From Aulostomus chinensis (Eukaryota; Chordata; Actinopteri; Syngnathiformes; Aulostomidae): a stretch of DNA of 64,000 nt. The stretch covers positions 14,334,223-14,398,222 of the forward strand of contig JBBMOA010000003.1 in NCBI GenBank assembly GCA_037954235.1, in the 5' to 3' direction. Shown piece after piece: positions 21,975-35,119 of the stretch (its first letter is position 1; each line of letters starts with the position of its first letter). The translations under genes and the position numbers were made by a program. The notes beneath the pieces were generated by a model, which was given only the letters and a program-made list of their open reading frames with translations, did not search any database and was not told the origin of the DNA.

Positions 21975-22355
21975 GGGGCGGCACAGTGGTGCAGTGGTCA
22001 GCTCTGTGGCCTCACAGCAAGAAAGTTCCGGGTTCGAGTCCTGGCTCCAGCACAGGATCTTTCTGTGTGAGTCTCCATGTTCTCCCTGTTCCTGTGTGGG
22101 TTCTCTCTGGTACTCCAGCTTCCTCCCACAGTCCAAAGACATCAAGAGAGGACGAGGCTGATTGATACTCTAAATTGACCGTAGGTGTGACTGTGAGTGT
22201 GAATGGTTGTCTGTCTCTATGTGTTGGCCCTGTGATGGACTGGTGACCTGTCCAGGGTGAACCCTGCCTCTCACTTGAAAGCTGCTGGGATAGACTCCAG
22301 CCCCCACGCCACCCTAAACAGGATAAGAGGTAGAAAATGGATGGATGGATGGATG
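21975..22355 (+). mobile_element. Near-full-length tRNA-derived SINE
   Basis: Complete head-to-tail copy. The pol III A box is TGGTGCAGTGG (21987-21997) and the B box a perfect GGTTCGAGTCC (22031-22041). The central body contains GTGTGAGTCTCCATGTTCTC and CTCCCACAGTCCAAAGACAT, followed by the shared 3' part and an AAAATGGATGGATGGATGG tail. The GATG tail suggests retrotransposition by an RTE-type LINE, which is inference. Both internal promoter boxes are intact. Confidence 0.9.
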
Positions 22356-22359
22356 TTTA

Positions 22360-24168
22360 TGCTCCTTTTCTGGTTAGAAACTGACTATTCCATTTACTCA
22401 GCTGGAATAAAAAAACATTCGAATAAATGTATCCAGTATTTGCTGTCAAACGTGGACCGACACTGAGTTCTCCAGTAGAAGGAATGGAGAGTCTTTGCGG
22501 CAGTCGATAAATCTGAGCACAAAAGCCAAAGGTACCTGACTTCTCAAATCCCTCCAAACACTAATGCCATTATGTATTGCTCTGAATGGAAGACAAACAC
22601 CTCTCATGTTCCACGATTTACTTGGTTTCACTACATATTGGAGTTGTCATTTCAACATTTTCAATATTCATGGCACTGTATTTCGCTGCAGCCATATGAA
22701 ACATTTCACAACTTTAGTTCTTCGCCATCTGTGATATTATTGTCAGTATCACAGATTTAATTGCGCATTTACATCTCCTCAGATCTAATTTTTCAATGCT
22801 CCACTCTGTAGCAGATCAGACGTCCGACCGGACTGTTTTCATCTTTGTCCTTTTAAGTTTCACGCTCTGAGGCAGAGGATGGAGAGAGAGAGAGAGAGAG
22901 AAATAGAGAGTAATAAAACCTAAAACCAAACCAAGACAGGAAGAAAAAGTATCAGTATTCATTTTATTGTACCCTCCAAATAACCCATGAACTCTAAAAC
23001 TCTCTTCACAGGTCACTCACATCTAACTTATGTCAGAACACCAGAACCCTCAGAAAATAGACCAACATATTGATTCCAATCCTTTTTCAAGTAGGTGATA
23101 ACTTCTCTTTTTAAATATAACCACACTCATATTAACAGCGACATCACTTTCGTCTGAGGTGCATCTTACAGCAGTACTTTGTTTCAGACCAGAAACCAGA
23201 CCGCTCCACTTCGTCCTTGATATCTTCCGTCTCAGTAAACCCGTTTTCACTCAGCTGTTGTGTGCAAATAACAAATTTTCGCTCTCTTAGAGATGTCAGA
23301 TGATAACGGATCACGGCAGAAAAGTATCCAACCACTGCTCTGTACGCCTGTTGCTTTTTGTAGCGAATCACATTTTGACAGATTGTATAAGATTAGCCCT
23401 GATAATATGATTTCTATCTTTTTTTAATTAAAACTCTTATGAAATGAAATTTTTCCACATTAGCGATAGAACTGACACTTTGAGGAATGGTTTTCAGTTT
23501 TGACTGAGCCCCTTCCCACAAGTGCTGCATATGTGGGATGTTTTCATCTGTCAAATCTGATTCTGAATCAGATGTTTGAAAGTTCTTGCAGCTGTCGGTG
23601 CAGCCTCTAGTCAAACGAATTACGATTCTGCCAATGATGTGAGCGGATGAAGTCACTTCGATGTTGAATGGACCTCTGTGACAGACTGGTGATTGATAGA
23701 GATGCGTTTGTTTCTCGCAATTACAAAACTGATCGATTTGAGAGTTAATTAGAATAAATTAGCAGGGCTCATGTTTGCAGGATTGCTAAAGCTCCTGCAT
23801 CAACCTGCTTCAGTTGTTATTGTTGGGTTAATAGGATAAAAAAAAGAATGATAAATGAATCAACTTAGTTGTGCAGGATATTTACAATATTCACATCAAC
23901 GAACTAATGTTTTATTCAGTCAGACTGGATTCATGTGTGTTACTGAGCTTATATTACACACTCCAATTTATAAGTAATCGGATGCAAGGCAGTCAGTCTT
24001 GCCGCGCGCCCCCCCCCTCGGTCGCATACCTGGTGTAAGCCAGAGAAACCATACATGTTTCAACAGAGTGGCAGACGGTGTAAATAGAGACTGCTGGTAA
24101 AATACTGGCTGACTGTGAACGCGGCACGCCAGCTCTGTAGGACCTGGCTTCAGTGTGGGCTGCACCGG
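22360..24168. other. dlgap4: Intronic stretch, nothing recognised
   Basis: Only short ORFs and one brief GA run. A small GC-rich patch with a C run lies at 24001-24025. Confidence 0.5.
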
Positions 24169-24173
24169 ACACA

Positions 24174-24219
<46 letters not shown>
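24169..24219. repeat. (AC)n microsatellite
   Basis: AC run with one early A interruption. Confidence 0.95.
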
Positions 24220-24221
<2 letters not shown>

Positions 24222-24224
24222 ATG

Positions 24225-27200
24225 TGTAGGGGGAAACTTCTATTGATACAAAGCCATAACGACGCCTCGTACCCGTCTCACTATACTACTTTGTTCCTCA
24301 AGGGGTGAGCGTCAAAATGTTTAAACGATAAATGATGATGTGAAATGATATTAGACAAAGCCCATTTATACCAAATCGGGGCATAAAAACCACCTGTAAA
24401 CATGTTAGTGCTACTAAAATCAACTAATCTTTTCTGAAGTTGTACTGATATATCTCACTGATGTGGTTGGGGATCAATTTACTCAGCATACACACTTCTG
24501 TTGTCCCGAAATCGGCCCAGCATGGATATGTTCTGTCACTCCTGCTGAGCCATTTAACCTGGAGGTGGAATAACCCACCGTCCAACAGGCAAAAACAACA
24601 GATTTCTGCACAGAGGAAGAGAAATACGCAATTACATACAAATCAAACTAGAGGAAGGACTCCATAGACAGATGGATAGAGGAAGCGGTGAGGGAGGGAG
24701 GGAGGGATGCACTGACTTAGACTAAATTACCACATGACAAGTCTTCAGAATGCTTTAGCATCAATGTACAGTATCTCTGCTGCCTGATGGATTAGAGGAA
24801 ATACCTGAAGTTACTTGATTGAAGGGAGTGGGATGAAACTGATGAAAAGCCATCCATCTTTTCATTCTGTGATGTAAAATAAATGTGTCTATATCTGTCT
24901 GTGTGTGTATGTGGGCAGCATTTAACACATTTAGGCTTAAGTGTCTTATCATCTTAGCCTCGGAAGCTTGTGTGTATGTGCGCGTGCTGATTTTTTTGCC
25001 GGCAGTCATTTAAACTCCTGCCAGTGTTTAATGGATATCGTCCAGCCTAGAACTGATTTATTAAATCATCCTACATAGGACACATTCTCCAGCATGGGCG
25101 TTCTGGCTTATTGGCCCACAGATCGTCTCTCACATTTGTGAAAATAGCAGGTTCCAGATGAAGGCAAGTGTTCGAGGGACACGCCAAGAATCTATAACTG
25201 CGTCAAGCTTTCCAGCCAGAGATGAGGCAAGAGTCTAGACACCACAAATTCGTATAAATAAACTAAAGAACAAAATCACCATCTTCCTTTTTAGAAGGAT
25301 ATTTGGGCTTTGTTTGCTATGTGGTCCATTTGTGTGACGTAAGTTTTGGACTGCACGGCTAATGCCATGAAAGAGATTAGCTACGTAGCAACTGAATGAG
25401 ACCCAATCAAATTCACTGCTTCATGCTCATAATATAAATTTCAGTGAGCCTCAGTCAGTCAGTCATTCTTTTTTGTCCAACTTGCTTGAGCTTTTATGAG
25501 GAAGAGCATGGATTCTGCTGAGCAAGAACTCTACCTACCATTGTCGGGAAAATTGAACCTGCTAGGCTTCAAACAAAACTGAACCGTCCCCTTAAATGAC
25601 AAACGAGGTTGATTCTCAAATAGACTTTCATCAGTTTCCTCTCGCCCAAAAAACTGACAATAAAATAAAGGATTAACACTAAAGGAAGTTATCCAGCCAA
25701 ACTGCGATCAGCTTCTCCGTCTGTCTGTCTGTTGCTTCCACTCTTCCGTTCTGATCTCCAAATGAAGTTACAGGTAAATTTCAAATATCGCCTGCTGTGG
25801 TCTGAATGCAGCCTTACTCAAAGAACAACGTTGTCTTTTCTCTCATAACATCGCAATGTTTGGTCATGAGTCAAAAATTTTTTTTAAATGCATTTTAAAA
25901 AGCTGACAGACTGTTAGAGCTTCATCCTAATTATGGTTGTGAAACTATGATAGGACTGTGGAATAAGGCTCTGGTTCAATGATGGTCAATATCACTGCAA
26001 CACAGTCAAGGAGATAATATACATGAAGGGATTCTCATTGTTGGTTTGACTGAGACAGAGAATGACTGCAAATCAATACTGCACACGGGCTCCGAAGCAG
26101 CAAACATGTCATGTCAGATAAACAGGTCATCAACCACCATGAATGCATGTACGTGAGGCTGCAGGAAACAATGTCTGCCTCTAGGCAAGGTGGATGAACG
26201 ACAATGTGGGCAGCCAAGTGGTTTACTGGTAACATGATTATCTCCCATCATCAGGCCCGACTTCCAGCTAATAGTAAATAAATAAAAGCATCACCGTGGA
26301 GAGATATGTGGGTGTTTTAGGTTTATTTTTAGCTACGTCACACGCTGAGATGTGAAAAAAAAAACAAAAAACGACCCAAGATGACACCTCAAATCCTACA
26401 TTTTAGCAGGCAGTAACAGCCACAGTTATTATTAACGAGCGTTATTAAAACTCTCTCATGCTTTTATTGCAGGATGGAGACACTTTTCCAAACCCGGTGG
26501 GAGACAGAGATATATATGTAACTGAATAAGTCACATTCAATTATGGCCCACTGAGACTTGCAGCATTAGCAATGATGCTATTAGCGCTGTCTGGAATATG
26601 GCCGACGGTACTGTCAACAACCTGGCTATGGCAGTAATTCTCAATTTAACATCCTGTCTATTGGTTTAGAGCAGCTGCTGATGGCATAAAGTCGAACTTC
26701 ATTCCCTTCCTGTCACCGTGATAGTGTTAGTCAAGAACATAGCATCAGCCAGCCAACATGTAGCCCAGAGAGAGGAGAAGAAAAGAAAGTTGGGGGTGCG
26801 ATGTGGTAGGGGTGGGTAGGTATGAAAGCCTAACTGAGATGAATGGCGTGCTGGTAGCACCTGGTCAGACAGACCATGTGAAGTGATTCATGTGAAGAAA
26901 AAGATGGATGGATGAACTAACGAGTCTGCTAAAAGAAGGCTGGCATGTCACATTTAAGGGACAACAAGGAGGGAGGAGAGGCGTGTTGGAAAGTAGGACA
27001 GGCCTACTGTAAAAGCCCTTGGCGTGTTCAGAGATAAGGAAAGACCACTGACACTGACAGCAGCCTCACGGAGCCACAGTAATAGAGAGCTGCGTGTATG
27101 ATTAGAATCTTTTATCACACTTGTTTGTTTACAGTTACATGGATTTACAGGTTTGACCTGAAGGCGTTGTTCTACCTTTTTCTTCTCACCATAGTGGTGA

Positions 27201-28500
27201 AAGTGACCTGACAGCCATATTATCGGAGAGCGGCTCCGCCATCCAGAGCTGCATACACTCGATCTGTGGCCGTTACCCAAACCTGACATGCAATTAGCAT
27301 AACAGCCTCAAGGATAAGTCGAAGTTCCCCAGGAGAATAGTCACAAGTGGGTTGTTATATTCGACCTGGAAAGGACAAAACAGAAGCCCACTTCACCAGC
27401 TGGAAAAGTCCCTATTCTTCAACCACTATAATTTAATAAACATAGCAATCCAATTATATTTATCTTCCCATTTCCACAGAGATAATGCCAGAAGAATAAG
27501 CTGCTTCAGTGAAACACTTAAGTTGAAGCAATGGGGATAGAAGGGCATGGAGAGGAATCTAGGCTAAGTACAGAATGGTCTCAATATGCTTTCCCCTCAC
27601 AATAATAGTCTATAAATGCTCCATGCGTGCCCTGCAGTCTGCTGGGCTTTTCTCCCTTGAAAGACTTGCATGAAACCGACATCTGGATGGTCTTCAACCA
27701 CAGGCACCAACATCTGCTACAGCACAGTAGCAACAAGAGATACAACTGTGCAAGTGTTGCTCCAAGAATACTCACGCAGATCATTCCGTGCCGGAAATTG
27801 ATTTTTTTATTTATTTTTTGCTGAAAAATACAAAATAATCAGGAACGATAACTAATGAGGACAAATGAATTCACTTGTAAATGGGAATTCTGATGTTGAA
27901 AGAATCTGAAAAGGTAAATTCTTTCACCAGGGGGGGAAAAAATGACAGAAATGTTGATTTGTTAAGATTAATCAAAACGGTACGGAGATGAGTAAAGTGG
28001 ATCAAAACATTGGGAATAAAGTAATCATGGGAACAAATTCGCAATTTTGTGGAATTACCGGAAATGAAATCGTGGTGCAGCCTTGATTTCATTTTTGTCC
28101 GGCAATCACAAAAGGCAGAGACACTTTGAGGAAAAAGAACAGAACTGTGTAGCACACGACTTTTGTCCCTGTTGCGTCGAGTGAAACTAACACAACAATG
28201 TTCACTCACTCACGGCCCCTGAAGAAGTCTACTTTATTCCTCACTGCTATGTAAGATGGTATATGAAGATGAATGGATGCAGAAAGAGGATTTAAGTATG
28301 CATGAAAGATGGCCCCCACATATTGACACTGATGAAACAAGGCTTGTTATACTTAACGAGACTGTATGATTGATTACCTTTAAGTTTCAAAATGCCACAG
28401 ACTGTATAATAGGACAGACTCCATTTGATTATGACCAACAGCACCAATTAAAAATAATTCATATATTGGGTAATATACAATATTCATCATAATGCAATTA
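24225..28500. other. dlgap4: Intronic stretch, nothing recognised
   Basis: More than 4 kb with no coding-like frame or recognised repeat on either strand. Segments near 26500-26700 look complex and non-repetitive and could be conserved non-coding DNA, but this cannot be shown here. Confidence 0.5.
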
Positions 28501-28509
28501 GAGACTAGA

Positions 28510-28884
28510 TGGCGCAGCAAAATGGTGCAGTGGTCAGCACTGTCGCCTCACATCAAGAAGGTTCCGGGTTCCATCCATCACGGGGTCTTTCTGTGTGAGT
28601 CTCCATGTTCTCTCTGTTCCTGTGTGGGTTCTCTCTGGTACTCCAGCTTCCTCCCACAGTCCAAAGACATCAAGAGAGGACGAGGCTGATTGATACTCTA
28701 AATTGACAGTAGGTGTGACTGTGAGTGTGAATGGTTGTCTGTCTCTATGTGTTGGTCCTGTGATGGACTGGTGACCTGTCCAGGGTGAACCCTGCCTCTC
28801 ACCTGAAGGCTGCTGGGATAGGCTCCACCCCCCCTCGACCCTTAACTGGATAAATGGAAGAAAATGGATGGATGGATGGATGGA
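28510..28884 (+). mobile_element. Near-full-length SINE with damaged B box
   Basis: Body and tail closely match the copy at 21975-22355. The A box TGGTGCAGTGG is intact (28523-28533). The B box is reduced to GGTTCCATCC (28567-28576), and the head has small changes before the A box. The flanks GAGACTAG (28501-28508) and GAGAATAG after the tail may be a worn target duplication. Confidence 0.88.
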
Positions 28885-28889
28885 GAATA

Positions 28890-31868
28890 GACGCTCATTA
28901 GCAACATCATGAGGTCCACTCCAGACCTATGATTCCAAGACTGGAGTATGTGCAACCTCAGGTACAGCCCCTCCTTTAGCAGCTAGTATGTATGAAAACC
29001 ATCGGCTTCTGGGTTTCTTGCATCACGACAGACTCGGCAATAATGGAAGCAGTGCTAGCCTAGCAACTGATAGCTAGCTAGCACCATCTGTGGAGGTAGA
29101 GGAGGTAACAGCCGGAGGTCGAATGTAACACTGATCTAATGGGATCCATCACAACTGCCTTTCCAACAATATTCAGTTTCTTGACACTCTGAATCTCTTT
29201 CTCTGAGTGTTGACAAAAACTGATAAGCTTTGTAAAAGGATTTGTCAGATGTTGGAACATTTTTAAAGAAATGTTTTTGTTCAAATATCTGATTGAGAAA
29301 AAAAAGTATATCTCCTCAGACGACTCCCTGGACAACACAGCGTGGAGAACGTAGCCCAACTGCACAAACAGAAGGTCTTTTGGTTAAACTGTGAGCTGAA
29401 CAGTCATTTCCTCTGTATCTCTTGTTCTTCTAATATGCAGTGTCCTTGCGATTGTGTTATGGAAGCAGTTTTTCTTTTCTTTTCACCACAGCACAGATAA
29501 AGCTGTATATTACAGCAAATATGAGAAACTGCAGAGTGCCAGCCGGCGCCACCTCCTTGTGCTGCTTTCAGATGAATTTCATGATATTTTTTTTTCCAGG
29601 GTTCTTTTTTTTGTTATTTACAGATCTATATTACAGGACTCCCTATCCACAGAATACACAATGAGGTTTTTGTTATGCAGATAAGAAATATGGATGGATA
29701 AAGTCTGCTTTTGAGAAGCTGCCTGCTGGGTTTCCACCATGCGGTGGTCTAACCCTTTCATGGCAGTTGAGGATGTCTCTGTATATCCATATTACAATAG
29801 CACAGAGGTAACATTTTAACACAATAAAGTGAAAAAACAAAAACATATTCAAGTCTGTAAAAAAACATACTGCACAAATTGAAAATAAATTCAGCTTCAA
29901 GTACAGCAGGACCAGCAACTCTTCTTCGCATTCACTGTTGCAGGAATCGAGCTGATTGCCTCCGCAGGAACTCACCTCTGTGTGCATGTTGAGGGGGCCT
30001 CACTGCTCCTACACCCATAGACACATTCAACTCCTAACAGTGTATCAACAAATTGAAAAGTAAATTCAACCACGGAAGGACAGGAAATTGTTTCACTCGG
30101 CATATAAAACGACTGAATAAAGTGAGAGTGATGTATCTTTGCTTCCTTTTGCTCTCACGCTGGTGTTTCATGTCACTGCTCGTATCAAAATCACGACACC
30201 TCCTACGCCCCTCACTGGTAGCTTCATATCGATCATGCGTCGGTGCTTTCCAGTCACATATGTTTCAGCAGTTTGTTTAATTGTAAATAAAATTGTGTTT
30301 GCTCCACTGTGACGAGAGAGACTACTCGTGGAGCACAAACGTTCCATTGAGAGGATGATTTTCCGCTCTGCTGCAGCCAGAAAATGAGAGAGCGAGAGAG
30401 AGCGAGAGAGAGAGAGAGAGAAGGGGGGGGGGGGTTATGCCAATTTGACGAAATTGTTGTGCTGCCACTAATAGATCTGTACTGTTTACAGATGCTTCCG
30501 CCAAATATCTCCTCCATTCCAGCAGATGAGGCACACTATGATGTGTCACTGCCTCTGACTGGTGGAGTTTGTGTCATCACCACTCAAGATCTGCGAGGGC
30601 TCTGCCAGTCACAAACCAGATACTGTTCATACTCCTACGGTTTTAATTAATGAGATTTTGGTGTCAGTCCCTTCATCAGTTATTCTTATTGCGGCAAACA
30701 GGATGACGAGTTAAACGGACCGATCGCTTCTGGAATAAAACTCAGTCAGAAAGCCTCAGGTACCTTTTTGCCATTCAGATGAATCAGATAATAATCAGAT
30801 AAGGGTTTTAAACCGGGTGTTGGTTCCTGTGTGAATATGTCACCCTACAAAATACTATATCGTGGAGACTGGTTCATTCTTTGGCAAATTAAAACAAAGT
30901 TGACAGTTGTTAGTGTCAATGATTATGAGGATGGAAAGTCTTCAACTTGAATGCTTTTCTCTAAGAGAGATAAAAAGTGGCAGACGAGGCTCCAGTTTTT
31001 CAGATTGGGGCGTCCTCTTCGTCTCCTAACTGAGGAGCTTCTCTCTCTGTGTCCTGCTTGATTACTGGGATCGGTTGTTCATCAACTCCAATAACTGTTG
31101 CAACAAATACTGGCTTCAGCCACACTGTCAGTCTTCCGTCAGCTATTAAAAGTTTGGTCCTCTGCCTGCAGATCCACCCGGCAGGACTCCTGTCCCTCCG
31201 ACTCTTGATCTGTTTGGAGAACTCTGGACTTGGTCTCTGCATTTCTGGATTCCCTCTACCTGGCTTCCTGTGGGCAACTAAATTGAATCCCCTCCCCTCC
31301 CGGTTCGTGTCCTCTACCTCTCCACACCAACCTAGAGACTGGATGCTAGACTGCTCGTATCACTGGTCTCTGTTTCTCAGTGTGTTTCCGTGTTCAGTTG
31401 AGCAACATTTATAGCCGGATCAGGCTGTTTAACTGAACACTCTTGGCCGTTGTCAACTTTGTGATGTGTTTTCAACCGCCAGAAACTCCGCATCCAATTG
31501 CCTAAAACATTCCAAAGGGCAGCACAGCACGGTAAAAATTGTTGAGGGAAAAAAAAAGCAATGGTTTTGACTGCTACTGCCGGCTGTTGTCCTCCAGCAA
31601 AACAACCCAAGCTGGATTTCTGCCGTGGGGAAGGTCTGATGAAGCTTGTCGCTGGCGATATCATTGAGATGCTATATGCTATTTCCACTAGTGACTCAAC
31701 CTCAACTAAGTAATTAATGACATTCCTCTTAATCTAACTAATTAAGTCTGAAAACAAGCAATCAGTGTGGTAATTTGACTACATTTTAAAAGAGTAAGTA
31801 GTGATTTGTTTCCATTTTTATTAAAGTGGAAGCGTGGTTGTTGTTTTCTATGAGCTGCTGGCCATTTG
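28890..31868. other. dlgap4: Intronic stretch with one GA/G block
   Basis: A GA-rich run with CG steps followed by 12 G lies at 30386-30434. The 121-codon plus-strand frame at 31049-31414 shows no family resemblance. Nothing else is recognised. Confidence 0.45.
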
Positions 31869-31915
31869 AGTTTCCCCTCTGGGATTAGTAAAGTTTTTCC
31901 ATTCTATTCCAGAGT
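31869..31915 (+). mobile_element. LINE-like 3' end remnant
   Basis: TTTCCCCTCTGGGATTAGTAAAG followed by a worn TTCTATTC-type tail. The same words, TTTCCCC..GGGATTA.TAAAGT plus a short tandem tail, end the segments at 42095 and 51180. This is the usual look of fish non-LTR element 3' ends; the clade is not decided. Confidence 0.5.
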
Positions 31916-32214
31916 AACTTGCCCAACACTGGCCTTCTTACTTTTGTTGTATGTAACTGTGGTCAGTGTGTCAAGAGATAATGAGATAATTAATCCCTTC
32001 TGACAAGACTTATATTTTAGTTCCAACTCCCTCCCATAGCCACATTACCTTGACGTGAATATTTTATTTAGGAACTGGGCAGAAAATGTAAGATCTGATT
32101 TTTTTAAAACAGCAACAGCCTCATGAACATCCCTGTCTTTCTTCTTTTTCCAAAAAACACATTTTGGCTGTCACACGCAAAGAAGAGCATGAAAATAGAA
32201 ACATTTGTCAAGTG

Positions 32215-32412
32215 CTGAGCTTGTTCAGTTTTTGTGTTTGTGTTCATCTTCAGAACCAATACACTACTGATTTGTCCAGGCTGAGCTTGTTCAGTTTTTG
32301 TGTTTGTGTTCATCTTCAGAACCAATACACTACTGATTTGTCCAGGCTGAGCTTGTTCAGTTTTTGTGTTTGTGTTCATCTTCAGAACCGATACACTACT
32401 GATTTGGCCAGG
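32215..32412. repeat. Three tandem 66-base repeats
   Basis: Units start at 32215, 32281 and 32347. Units one and two are identical over the bases compared, and unit three differs by a few substitutions at its end. The period is a multiple of three, so frames on both strands stay open across the array (22-residue peptide repeats). These are by-products of the period, not evidence of a protein. Confidence 0.95.
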
Positions 32413-32798
32413 AAGAGGCCTGCGGCACACACTTATCTCATATAATCAGCCAAGCAAACGTTAATTTCTTCTCCAGATAGTTTGATCAGTGTTTCTCTCG
32501 TTGAAAAAAGTCTTCTCTGAATCAATAAGAGACCCAGATTTCCACATCTATGACGCGGTCCCAGAGGAAACTTCAAAGGGTTGATGATGCTCCGCTGGGG
32601 TGCTGCGAACGTTCTAGTCACAATCAGTACCAGCACACTTCCTCCCTCTCCACACAACAGACACGTCAACAAGATACTCCCCAACACGGTTTGAAGCCTT
32701 AGCAAGTCATGTATTCCGCTCCCTTACGTTTCATCTTTAACGGAGACATCATCCACTTTCGCGGCCCTTCAGCTGTGTTTTTTTTTTCTCCTTCTGAG

Positions 32799-32873
32799 GG
32801 CAGGTGTTTGAGGACACACTACAAGTTGCAGCCTCGCAGCTTAAACTCTACAATGACTGGACAGGAACTCAAG
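32799..32873 (+). other. Plus-strand exon-like segment with ATG
   Basis: A long pyrimidine tract ends CTCCTTCTGAG, followed by 75 bases and the donor AAG|GTAAAA. An ATG with A at -3 lies at 32853 and would encode MTGQELK in phase 0 at the donor. I recognise no gene and found no continuing exon downstream, so a chance pair of sites is the default view. Confidence 0.2.
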
Positions 32874-32929
32874 GTAAAAACTACCCGGGCCTTGACATTG
32901 AGCCTTAGAGTTGTGAAAGAGTGAAATCA

Positions 32930-35080
32930 GGTTTAGCATGAAGCGGCGCTGCAACAAATGACCACATAAATCATGCACTGCCTCTTGCAAAGACGTGTGA
33001 ATGTGTCACTGTGCGGTGCATGATGCAGTTAAATAGCCATCTGGGAGTGTAAGAAGACTCATTCACCAGACTGCCTGTGTTGAAATGCATTCATTTTGAC
33101 TGTATATTCTAAGTTTTGACCCAAGTTCTTCACCTCAGATGTATTTTTCTGTCACTCACGAAGCGAGATCAATCAGAAAAGCTTTTATGTTAAAAGCCCC
33201 AGAAGATTGCAACCATTTTCCTGCTGATGTTAAATCCATTTCACATTCCGATAAGTCTCCAATTGACCAATCTTCTTACTGTGGGACCAGCTGTTCTTGC
33301 TGTCATTGATGTTGTCGCACTTTTAAAAAGGTGGACTGCATTTGCTGATGTATATTTTCCAGACTTTATGCATTTGATCATATTAATATCATTTTAAGAC
33401 CATTTTATGACACTGATATAAGGAGGCAAGTACACCATTGCCAAGCATTATTAACCCTTGAACTGGGTTTATCACGTTAATAACAGTAAAATATCCTAAA
33501 AAAAATAACTAAAATTCCGAAAAAAACAACCACAATTGGTGTTTTTATAACAAACGTGTAAACACAATAAGTAATGTATTGCATTCAGGACATGATTGAC
33601 TTCATGTCTCTTTAATTTTCGAAACAGTGTCTTTTCTTTGTGATAAATGAACAATCAGCAACTAATTAGAGGTCACCGTCGTTGACCTGTGACACAACTA
33701 GCTGGATGTGCGAGTTCAAACGTGAGTCACATCATCTGAACACAAACTCAAACTTTGCAGAAGCAAGACATTTAGAAATGTGGACAAATTAGAAAAGCAG
33801 AAGCGGGTGGTGGATATCACTGGGGTTAATATTCATCCCGTCCCCACAATGTACATTAAAATGAAATCCTGAGTGATGTAATGAAGCTATTTTACACACA
33901 CAGAAACTTTAATTAACCGAAGCATTCATTAACATCACACTGTTGTCTGATATCGTTTTGTAACCCTCCTCAGAGTTGTCATTCATATAGAAATATTTGT
34001 TAAGGCACAACGGTGGATGTAAAATTCATGGAGGAATAAACTTGATCAAGCTCAACCACAAATTAGCATTTTCTACTTAATCTTAAAAGAAAGCCTTAAG
34101 GTGACGGGATCAAATGTTCTTATTCATACATATTTTGTTCTCTGGGGCGATGTGGATTACTATGATTTAAATAAATAGGACTGCTCCTGCCCAAGGCTCT
34201 CCTTTAATGTTCCACTTCATATCCTGAGTCAGGCCAAGTAAATATGACAAACAGCCATGCCAGCCTGTCACAGGGAAATCCAGCGTCACCTGCAGAGAGA
34301 GGAAGGATAAGGACAACTGGTGTTTTCACCTGCGCGCTGTCATTTCTAGGACTGATGGGAGTCGGTCTGACTCACTTGACAGTCAGCCGTGTCACCCATG
34401 CTCTGCAGCTGGAGTTCTGGATGGCTTAGCTGACTTAAGGAGAGGGCGAGATGTGGGGTGAGCTGGTGTATGTCAACTCATTAATAGGCAGCCTCCTGGG
34501 AGTTCAGCTGAACATTCTCTGGTGAAGAGGTCTACGCAGGGAGCATGCTACACAGCACTGCTCCACTTTTACAACTTCAGCCATGAGTTTAAGCATGTCG
34601 GGCATTTTCAGTTGAGCCATTCTAAAGAGAGCACTGCGCCAGCCCGATGTAGCCTTTGTTGTGGCCAAAGCTTTGTGTCGGAATGAAGTATCAAGAAGTA
34701 TCCTCCTCGACTAAACAGGCAGCACTTCAGACTTGACAGGATTGCTTTCTTTCACCACCCACCGAGACTTAGCGCATCACATTTAAATTGCTAAGTAGAA
34801 GTGAACGTGTCAACCATAACTACAGAAGCTCTATTAGCCCTCTTTAATGTAAATCACAGAGGCGTTGGGAGAATCCTTTGAAGAGTGGGAACATTTCTGT
34901 GTCACTGCCAGAGGCTTTAGAGGTGCTCAGGCATTGACGAATCCATGAAAATACAGCTTAGTCATCTCTCGTCTTCTCCTCTCCTCACCATTTTTGATGT
35001 TCCCCTTCCACCTATTTTCCCCCTCGTCCATTCAAATAGCACAGGAAAAAAGGTCTCTGCTCTTGATGCTCTGGTTCCTG
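32930..35080. other. dlgap4: Intronic stretch, nothing recognised
   Basis: AT-rich, short ORFs only, no repeat family recognised. Confidence 0.55.
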
Positions 35081-35081
35081 C

Positions 35082-35117
35082 TCCCGCCCCCGCCCCCGCC
35101 CCCGCCCCCACCCCCGT
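35082..35117. repeat. (CCCCGC)n short tandem repeat
   Basis: About five six-base units, the last with an A. It is a GC-rich island of low complexity in AT-rich sequence, giving proline or alanine/glycine runs in the overlapping frames. Confidence 0.9.
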
Positions 35118-35119
35118 GT

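Noticed and set aside
21975..22060. A tRNA gene, from perfect A and B boxes
   Set aside because: No cloverleaf can be closed, and the boxes are the head of a SINE with body and tail.
29974..30000. Minus-strand exon ending in a perfect GAG|GTGAGT donor
   Set aside because: No pyrimidine tract upstream.
31049..31414. 121-codon plus-strand ORF
   Set aside because: No recognised domain, no partner exon, composition like unselected pyrimidine-rich DNA.
32104..32445. Repeat-protein genes suggested by 22-residue repeats on both strands
   Set aside because: A 66-base period keeps every frame open by arithmetic; no start context, splice support or family match.
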